NCBI GenBank assembly: GCA_025964635.1
Contig: JAOPYP010000458.1
Span: forward strand, 1-8,135
Length of the DNA: 8,135 nucleotides
Direction of reading: 5' to 3'
From: Actinomycetes bacterium
GTDB lineage: Bacteria; Actinomycetota; Actinomycetes; Streptosporangiales; Streptosporangiaceae
Below, in pieces: positions 1-4,794 of the stretch (the first letter of the stretch is position 1; the number at the start of each line of letters is the position of its first letter). Made by a program: the position numbers and the translations under genes. Below the pieces are notes generated by a model, which ran no database searches, was not told the origin of the DNA, and saw only the letters and a program-made list of their open reading frames with translations.

Positions 1-2
1 TC

Positions 3-113
3 GCGCACACCAACGTGACGCGCTCGAAGAACGCCAAGCGCTGGCAGGACATCGAGGAGATCCACGACGCCGGGATCGATGTCGACACGACCGTCAACAA
101 ACAGCATCTGTAG
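3..113 (+). pseudogene. kdpD: N-terminal KdpD domain remnant, ended by an in-frame amber stop
   Basis: Read in the same frame as the downstream kinase, positions 3-110 encode the end of the KdpD N-terminal (osmosensitive K+ channel kinase) domain: AHTNV, then KRWQDIEEI, DAGIDV and TVNKQHL. TAG at 111-113 then ends it, and reading resumes immediately as SHNDVVQQITGVPQRETVPDEVV, which is normal KdpD sequence. In the family this region usually reads NIQHLESLNDVVE, so TAG sits where GAG (Glu) is expected, one base change away. Nearby residues are also atypical: Lys for Ile (codon AAA), His for Leu at CAC, and His in the usual ELLDAG segment. The 5' end lies outside the window, so Walker motifs cannot be examined. 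Either the gene is broken in this strain or the sequence here contains errors. The family comparison is from memory. Confidence 0.75.
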
Positions 114-146
114 TCGCACAACGACGTCGTCCAGCAGATCACCGGG

Positions 147-2285
147 GTGCCGCAGCGGGAGACCGTGCCGGACGAGGTCGTACGGCAGGCCGACCAGGTG
201 GAAATCATCGACATGGCCCCGGAGGGGCTTCGCCGCCGGATGGCCCACGGGAACATCTACCCGCCGGAGAAGATCGACGCCGCGCTGACCAACTACTTCC
301 GCACCGGCAACCTCACCGCCCTGCGGGAGCTGGCCCTTCTCTGGGTGGCCGACAAGGTGGACGAGGGCCTGCAGCGGTACCGGGCCCAGCACGGCATCCA
401 GGGCACCTGGGAGGCCCGCGAGCGGGTCGTGATCGCGCTGACCGGAGGGCCGGAGGGCGAGCAGCTGATCCGGCGCGGAGCGCGGATCGCCGCCCGGTCC
501 ACCGGCGGGGACCTGCTCGCCGTGCACGTGACCCGGTCCGACGGCCTGACCGGCGCGGACCCCGCCGCGCTGGCCGGGCAGCGGCGGCTGATCGAATCGC
601 TGGGCGGGACGTACCACCAGGTGATCGGGGACGACATCCCCGAGGCCCTGCTCAGCTTCGCCCGGGCCGAGAACGCCACCCAGCTGGTGCTCGGCGCGAG
701 CCGCCGGTCCTGGCTGTCCGCGCTGCTCACCGGCCCGGGGTTCGGCTCCCGGACCATCCGCGGCTCGGGCGACATCGACGTCCACATCGTCACCCACGCG
801 CACATGGGCCGGGGCCGCGGGCTGCTGCCCCGCTCCCGCGGCGGCCTGACCCTGCGCCGCCGGCTGGCCGGCTACGCGCTGGCCGTGGTCCTCTGCCCGC
901 TGCTGACCCTGATCCTGGCCAGCCTGCGCGGCCACCTCAACCTGACCAGCGATGTGCTCGTGTTCCTGGTCGGGGTCATCGCGGTGGCCCTGGTCGGCGG
1001 GTTCGTGCCCGCCATCCTGGTCGCGGTGGCCGGGTCCCTGCTGCTCAACTACTACTTCACCCCGCCAGTGCACAAGTTCAGGATTGCCGAGGCCAACAAC
1101 GCGCTGGCTCTCGGCGTGTTCGTGGCTGTCGCGCTGATCGTCAGCTCGGTGGTGGACATCGCGGCCCGGCGGACCCGGCAGGCGGCCCGGGCCAGCGCCG
1201 AGTCGGAGCTGCTGGTCACCACGGCGGGCAACGTGCTGCGCGGCCAGCGGGCGCTGGAGGCCCTGCTCGACCGGATCCGCGAGGCGTTCGGCATGGAGTC
1301 GGTCACGCTGCTGGAGTGCGGGACCATCCCCGGCACCGCGGCCCACGGCCCGACGACCGGCTGGCACGCGGTGGCACACTCCGGCGAGCCGCCGGTAGCC
1401 CGGCCGTCCGATGCCGACGCGGAGGTGCCGGTGGCTGAGACCCTGTCGCTGGCCCTGCGCGGCCGCTCGCTGCCCGCGACCGACCGCCGGGTGCTTGGCG
1501 CGTTCGCCGCCTACACCGCCGTGGCGCTGGAGCAGCAGCGGCTGGCCGCGGAGGCCGAGGCGGCCCGGCCCATCGCCGAGGCGGACCGGATGCGGACCGC
1601 GCTGCTCGCGGCGGTCAGCCACGACCTGCGCACCCCGCTGGCCTCGGCCAAGGCCGCCGTGACCAGCCTGCGCACGCACGAGGTGCAGTGGGGCCAGGAG
1701 GACCATGACGAGCTGCTCGCCACCGCGGACGAGTCGCTCGACCGGCTGGCCCACCTGGTGGACAACCTGCTCGACATGAGCCGGCTGCAGGCCGGCGCGC
1801 TGTCGGTGTTCCCGCGCCCGGCCGGGCTGGACGACATCGTCGCCCGGGCCCTCGACGACCTGGGGGCCCCGGGCGGGGCGGTCAGGGTGGACATCCCGGA
1901 CTCGCTTCCCGAGGTCCGGGTCGACCCGGCCATCCTGGAGCGGGTCATCGTGAACCTGACCCAGAACGCGCTGCGCTACTCCCCGGCGGGCACCCCGCCC
2001 CTGCTGGCCGCGAGCGCCCTCGGCGACCGGGTCGAGCTGCGCGTGGTGGACCGCGGGCCGGGCATCCCCCGGGCCCAGCAGGACCGGATGTTCGTGCCGT
2101 TCCAGCGGCTCGGCGATACCGACAACACGACAGGCGTGGGCCTCGGGCTGGCCCTGTCCCGCGGGCTCACCGAGGCCATGGGCGGGACGCTGGACCCGGA
2201 GGAGACCCCGGGCGGCGGGCTCACCATGGCGTTGTCGCTGCCGGCCGTGCCTGATCGCGGCGCGCCTGGCAGGCTGGTGGAGTGA
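147..2285 (+). CDS. kdpD: KdpD sensor histidine kinase, part after the internal stop
   Basis: Membrane sensor kinase of the KdpD/KdpE system, which controls the high-affinity Kdp K+ pump under K+ limitation. The 712 residues from GTG 147 hold the tail of the KdpD domain (ETVPDEVVRQADQVE, RRRMAHGNIY, about 1-80), a universal-stress-like domain (about 92-217), four closely spaced membrane segments of the DUF4118 type (about 241-340), a GAF-like linker (about 355-470), a HisKA dimerisation domain with H-box SHDLRTP (His492), and a HATPase domain with N-box NLTQNALRYSP (Asn607), DRGPGIP and GVGLGLALS. All catalytic boxes look intact. GTG 147 has no Shine-Dalgarno site. ATG 213 has GGTGGA about 11 nt upstream and is an alternative reinitiation site. 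Full-length KdpD is usually 840-900 residues, so a restarted product would lack most of the N-terminal domain. Its stop overlaps the kdpE start. Confidence 0.85.
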   Translation: MPQRETVPDEVVRQADQVEIIDMAPEGLRRRMAHGNIYPPEKIDAALTNYFRTGNLTALRELALLWVADKVDEGLQRYRAQHGIQGTWEARERVVIALTGGPEGEQLIRRGARIAARSTGGDLLAVHVTRSDGLTGADPAALAGQRRLIESLGGTYHQVIGDDIPEALLSFARAENATQLVLGASRRSWLSALLTGPGFGSRTIRGSGDIDVHIVTHAHMGRGRGLLPRSRGGLTLRRRLAGYALAVVLCPLLTLILASLRGHLNLTSDVLVFLVGVIAVALVGGFVPAILVAVAGSLLLNYYFTPPVHKFRIAEANNALALGVFVAVALIVSSVVDIAARRTRQAARASAESELLVTTAGNVLRGQRALEALLDRIREAFGMESVTLLECGTIPGTAAHGPTTGWHAVAHSGEPPVARPSDADAEVPVAETLSLALRGRSLPATDRRVLGAFAAYTAVALEQQRLAAEAEAARPIAEADRMRTALLAAVSHDLRTPLASAKAAVTSLRTHEVQWGQEDHDELLATADESLDRLAHLVDNLLDMSRLQAGALSVFPRPAGLDDIVARALDDLGAPGGAVRVDIPDSLPEVRVDPAILERVIVNLTQNALRYSPAGTPPLLAASALGDRVELRVVDRGPGIPRAQQDRMFVPFQRLGDTDNTTGVGLGLALSRGLTEAMGGTLDPEETPGGGLTMALSLPAVPDRGAPGRLVE

Positions 2286-3055
2286 CCCGCGTCCTGGTCG
2301 TCGACGATGAACCGCAGATCCTGCGCGCGCTGCGGATCAACCTGCGGGTGCGCAACTACGAGGTGGACACGGCCGCGAGCGGGGCCGAGGCGCTGACCGC
2401 GGCGGGCCGGCACCCGCCGGACCTGGTGCTCCTCGACCTGGGACTGCCCGACCTGGACGGCGTCGAGGTCATCGCCGGACTGCGCGGCTGGACCCAGGCC
2501 CCGATCATCGTGCTGTCCGGCCGGGCCGACAGCACCGACAAGGTCGACGCGCTGGACGCGGGCGCCGACGACTACGTGACCAAGCCGTTCGGCATGGAGG
2601 AACTGCTGGCCCGGATGCGCGCCGCGATCCGGCGGTCCGGCGCCGCGGCCGACGAGCCGGTGATCGAGTTCGGCGACCTGATCATCGACCTGGCCGCCAA
2701 GACCGTCACCCGGGCCGGGGGTGAGGCGATCCGGCTGACCCCGACCGAATGGCACCTGCTGGAGGTGCTGCTCCGGAACCCGGGCAAGCTGCTCACCCAG
2801 CGCCAGCTGCTGACCGAGGTGTGGGGCCCGGGCTACGCCGACGCATCCGGCAACCTGCGGCTCTACATGGCCCAGCTGCGGCGCAAGCTGGAGCCCGACC
2901 CAGCCCGGCCCCGCTGGCTGCTCACCGAGCCCGGGATGGGATACCGCTACCAGCCCGGCGGCGGCGCCGGGGCGGACGGCTCCGCCGGCGGGTCCGCGGA
3001 CGGCTCCGTCGGCGGGGCCGCCGAGGGGTCCGCGGACGGGTCCGCGCTGGGCTGA
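2282..3055 (+). CDS. kdpE: KdpE response regulator (OmpR/PhoB type) with repeat tail
   Basis: Cytoplasmic DNA-binding partner of KdpD. The receiver domain (about 1-115) has the acidic pair Asp8/Asp9, phospho-acceptor Asp52 (LLDLGLPD), Ser79 and Lys101 (VTKPF). A winged-helix trans_reg_C domain follows (about 125-225) and ends in the typical RWLLTEPGMGYRY. GTG 2282 shares GTGA with the kdpD stop, so the two genes are translationally coupled. The 257 residues exceed the usual 225-235 because about 30 residues of Gly/Ala/Ser/Asp repeat follow the wing. The start is fixed by the overlap and by the immediate MTRVLVVDDE. Known KdpE proteins activate kdpFABC. No kdpFABC gene is visible here, so the target operon must lie outside the window or elsewhere. 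Confidence 0.93.
   Translation: MTRVLVVDDEPQILRALRINLRVRNYEVDTAASGAEALTAAGRHPPDLVLLDLGLPDLDGVEVIAGLRGWTQAPIIVLSGRADSTDKVDALDAGADDYVTKPFGMEELLARMRAAIRRSGAAADEPVIEFGDLIIDLAAKTVTRAGGEAIRLTPTEWHLLEVLLRNPGKLLTQRQLLTEVWGPGYADASGNLRLYMAQLRRKLEPDPARPRWLLTEPGMGYRYQPGGGAGADGSAGGSADGSVGGAAEGSADGSALG
2972..3055 (+). repeat. 12/24-bp degenerate coding repeat at the 3' end of kdpE
   Basis: Two 24-bp units (2972-2995 and 2996-3019) encode ADGSAGGS and ADGSVGGA. Three 12-bp derivatives follow (3020-3031 AEGS, 3032-3043 ADGS, 3044-3055 ALG plus stop). The units begin GCGGACGG or a variant of it. This looks like slippage-driven growth of a flexible hydrophilic tail after the DNA-binding domain. Confidence 0.8.
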
Positions 3056-3093
3056 CCCGCCCCCGGTCGTGGTTCCGGCGGACGCCTGAGCGG

Positions 3094-3099
3094 TACGCT
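3094..3099 (+). promoter_or_regulatory. Candidate -10 box of a leaderless promoter
   Basis: TACGCT (TAnnnT type) ends 6 nt before GTG 3106, the spacing expected when transcription starts at the start codon itself. No Shine-Dalgarno site precedes the gene, and no good -35 box is seen around 3070-3076. Leaderless genes of this form are common in actinobacteria. The assignment is inferred from the motif and its spacing only. Confidence 0.45.
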
Positions 3100-3105
3100 G
3101 CGCCC

Positions 3106-3669
3106 GTGGGCGGTGAGCGGGTCGCGGTGCGCTATTCCAAGTGGGGCGGCATCGATCACTGGCACTTCGAGCTCGATCCGCTCGGGCAGGATCGGTTCGG
3201 CTGGTGGTTCTTCGGCCGCAAGGGCCTCACCCTGCAGCGGGGCGCCGAGCCGCCGGTCCTCCAGCGGCGCGACTTCGTGCTGCTCGTGCCGGTCCAGGGC
3301 TGCTGGACCGCGTGCTTCAACGCCGAGGACGAGCTGGAGATCTACGTCGACGTGACCACCCGCCCGGTGCTGGGGGCGGGCACGGTCACGGCGGTCGACC
3401 TGGACCTGGACGTGGTCCGGTACTTCGACGGCCGGGTCGAGGTGCTCGACGAGGACGAGTTCGCCGAGCACCAGGTGCAGCTGGCCTACCCGGCCGAGCT
3501 GATCAGCCAGGCCCGGCAGACCTGCGACTGGCTGGTCGAGGCGGTGTCGTCCCGGGCCGAGCCGTTCGGTCAGGCCGGGACGGGCTGGCTGGCCCGGGCC
3601 CGCGGGGCCGCGCGGGACGGGGCACCCTCGTTAGGGTGGCAGGGACAACGGGAGGACGGATGTCCGTGA
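3106..3669 (+). CDS. DUF402 domain protein (FomD/Ntdp-like phosphohydrolase family)
   Basis: A soluble protein of 187 residues. The family signature is clear: WHFELDPLG (about 19-27), WWFFGR (33-38), YVDVTTRP (80-87), then DLDLDVVRYFDGRVEVLDEDEF (98-119) and a closing helix LISQARQTCDWLVEAV. Characterised DUF402 members are metal-dependent nucleotide phosphohydrolases (Ntdp acting on nucleoside di- and triphosphates, FomD acting on cytidylyl intermediates in fosfomycin synthesis). The acidic cluster seen here fits metal binding, but the substrate of this protein is unknown. GTG 3106 was chosen because the -10-like TACGCT lies just upstream. GTG 3127 is an in-frame alternative, just before the conserved YSKWGG. 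The frame stays open far upstream through kdpE, but that part is a shadow of kdpE. The 3' end overlaps the next gene by 10 nt. Confidence 0.82.
   Translation: MGGERVAVRYSKWGGIDHWHFELDPLGQDRFGWWFFGRKGLTLQRGAEPPVLQRRDFVLLVPVQGCWTACFNAEDELEIYVDVTTRPVLGAGTVTAVDLDLDVVRYFDGRVEVLDEDEFAEHQVQLAYPAELISQARQTCDWLVEAVSSRAEPFGQAGTGWLARARGAARDGAPSLGWQGQREDGCP
3632..3655 (+). promoter_or_regulatory. Possible -10 box (TAGGGT) and ribosome binding site for the small gene
   Basis: TAGGGT at 3632-3637 is a TAnnnT box inside the end of the DUF402 gene, and GGGAGG at 3650-3655 lies 4 nt before ATG 3660. The ribosome site settles the start of the 98-residue gene. The -10 call is weaker because no -35 box matches. 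Confidence 0.4.
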
Positions 3670-3956
3670 CACCAGAACCAGCCCACCTGAGCAACCACCA
3701 CCGCAATACGCTGCGCCAGATCTTCGAGCACCCGGTCAGCCACAACATCGAGTGGCGGGCCGTCGTGTCATTGCTCGAGACGGTCGGCACCACGGTGGAG
3801 CAGCCCGGCGGCAAGCTGGACGTGACGATCGGGACCCAGAAAGAGTTCATCGAGCCCCCGGCGGGCAAGGACCTCGACACGCAGACCGTGCTCGACCTGC
3901 GCCGGATGCTGAGCAGCGCCGGATTGCGGCCGGACGGGGCCGTCGGCCCGGCCTAG
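3660..3956 (+). CDS. Small HicA-like conserved protein
   Basis: A 98-residue soluble protein starting at ATG 3660 behind GGGAGG. The core reads HHRNTLRQIFEHPVSHNIEWRAVVSLLETVGTTVEQ, then KLDVTIGTQ, EFIEPPAGKDLDTQTVLDLRRMLSSAGL. The order of a helix, then IEWRxVxSLL, then beta strands, then a closing DLRRML helix resembles small actinobacterial proteins with the double-stranded-RNA-binding-like fold of HicA toxins. The His of the HicA active site is not obvious at the expected place and no HicB-like antitoxin gene is adjacent, so a toxin role is not supported. It overlaps the DUF402 stop by 10 nt and may be co-transcribed with it. Its function is unknown. Confidence 0.7.
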   Translation: MSVTPEPAHLSNHHRNTLRQIFEHPVSHNIEWRAVVSLLETVGTTVEQPGGKLDVTIGTQKEFIEPPAGKDLDTQTVLDLRRMLSSAGLRPDGAVGPA

Positions 3957-3957
3957 A

Positions 3958-4001
3958 CCGCCGGCCCGGGCGGTCCCGGCCGCCGGCCCGGGCGGTCCCG
4001 G
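3958..4001. repeat. Exact 22-bp tandem duplication between convergent genes
   Basis: Positions 3958-3979 and 3980-4001 are identical. Each copy holds CCGCC and GGCGG separated by 6 nt, and the palindrome GCCCGGGC, so each can form a short GC hairpin. It fills most of the 55-bp gap between the stop at 3956 and the opposing stop at 4012. A role as a bidirectional terminator is plausible but there is no T run. Confidence 0.8.
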
Positions 4002-4011
4002 CCAGTCCGGG

Positions 4012-4638
4012 TCAGCCGCGGATCTGCTCCCGCACGGTCGCGGTGATCTGCTCCGCCCGGCTGATGATGTCGTCGGCCTTGCCCGTCTCGGCGATCATTT
4101 CCAGGCTGGCCCGCTCGTCGGAGATCGCCGCCAGGTTGATCTCCACATTGACCCGGGCCGTGGACGCGGCGGCCCGGGCGCACTCAGCCGCGGCGGCCAC
4201 GTCGCTGATCACGTTGCGGTTGCCGATCACGACCAGCGCCTCGGCCAGGTCGGCCACCATCCCGGCCAGGCTGATGACCTGGGCCGGGGGCCAGGCGGCG
4301 TTCTGGAGCGCCTGGGTGATGGCCGCCGACCGGGAAGCCTGCTCCTCCTCGGTGGACCTGGGCAGCTGGTAGGCGTCGGCCACGGCCAGGAACGCGTCCG
4401 CGTCCGCCTCGGCCAGCCGCAGCGCGATACCGCGCAGCTCGTCCACCTCGCTGATGATCCGGCCGATCGTCACCTGGTGCTCGGCGTACTTCTCGCCGGT
4501 GGTGTACCGGGCCACCATGCCGAGCAGCGCCGCGCCCTGGGCGGCGAGCAGCGCCGCCGCGGCGCCACCGCCCGGGGCGGGCACCCGCTCGGCGAGCTGA
4601 TCCAGGAACTCACCGATGGTCTGGTCGCGGATAGGCAC
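4012..4638 (-). CDS. Cyclodeaminase/cyclohydrolase family protein (FTCD_C)
   Basis: A 208-residue, mostly helical cytoplasmic protein. It opens with PIRDQTIGEFLDQLAERVPAPGGGAAAALLAAQGAALLGMV; the PAPGGG(S/A)AAA motif (about 20-28) is the hallmark of the formiminotetrahydrofolate cyclodeaminase / methenyltetrahydrofolate cyclohydrolase family, and length and helix pattern match free-standing members. Known members convert formimino- or methenyl-tetrahydrofolate, which suggests a role in one-carbon metabolism; the exact reaction here is inferred. The start is GTG at 4638-4636 with GGAGGA (4647-4642) 3 nt before it. The frame stays open 114 bp further upstream, but that part translates the G-rich repeat as Pro/Arg/Thr runs and is not protein-like. 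No folate gene is adjacent. Confidence 0.85.
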   Translation of the reverse strand: MPIRDQTIGEFLDQLAERVPAPGGGAAAALLAAQGAALLGMVARYTTGEKYAEHQVTIGRIISEVDELRGIALRLAEADADAFLAVADAYQLPRSTEEEQASRSAAITQALQNAAWPPAQVISLAGMVADLAEALVVIGNRNVISDVAAAAECARAAASTARVNVEINLAAISDERASLEMIAETGKADDIISRAEQITATVREQIRG

Positions 4639-4641
4639 GTG

Positions 4642-4647
4642 TCCTCC
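4642..4647 (-). promoter_or_regulatory. Ribosome binding site deciding the cyclodeaminase start
   Basis: On the - strand GGAGGA is followed by CAC and then GTG (4638). It is a near-perfect Shine-Dalgarno match, though the spacing is short. It rules out the longer reading through the upstream repeat. Confidence 0.7.
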
Positions 4648-4664
4648 GGGTCGGGTGGGGGGCC

Positions 4665-4735
4665 GGGGCCGGCATGGGGCCGGGTCTGGATGGGGCCGGG
4701 TCGGGTGGGGGCCGGGTCGGGATGGGGGCCGGCAC
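4665..4735. repeat. G-rich tandem array, 16-bp unit
   Basis: Three adjoining 16-bp units, 4676-4691, 4692-4707 and 4708-4723, share GGGGCCGGGTC followed by a five-base variable end (TGGAT, GGGTG, GGGAT). Shortened copies flank them at 4665-4675 and 4724-4735. The + strand carries many runs of three to six G. The array lies in the gap upstream of the cyclodeaminase gene, within its presumed promoter or 5' leader. Confidence 0.8.
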
Positions 4736-4763
4736 CGCCAAGATCTTCCCACGCCAGGGGACG

Positions 4764-4784
4764 CGGCCGGGACCGGCCCGGCCG
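4764..4784 (-). terminator. Perfect 8-bp GC hairpin after the KimA-like gene
   Basis: CGGCCGGG (4764-4771) pairs perfectly with CCCGGCCG (4777-4784) across the 5-nt loop ACCGG. On the - strand it begins about 10 nt after the permease stop (4795). It has no U tract, as is common for actinobacterial terminators. It could equally be a stem that stabilises the 3' end or separates the two - strand genes. Confidence 0.5.
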
Positions 4785-4794
4785 CCGCCGCTGG

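Noticed and set aside
1976..2755. Open frame of 259 codons on the - strand across the kdpD/kdpE junction
   Set aside because: Low-complexity composition and no domain; it mirrors two well-supported genes on the other strand.
2749..3105. Upstream extension of the DUF402 frame into kdpE
   Set aside because: The extension translates to Ala/Arg/Pro-rich sequence and lies over the KdpE DNA-binding domain. The family domain starts after 3106.
3660..3956. Type II toxin-antitoxin system around the HicA-like protein
   Set aside because: No HicB-like or other antitoxin gene is adjacent, and the catalytic His is not evident.
4639..4752. Upstream extension of the cyclodeaminase frame through the G-rich array
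   Set aside because: It encodes Pro/Arg/Thr/His runs derived from the tandem repeat, and a strong ribosome site decides for GTG 4638.
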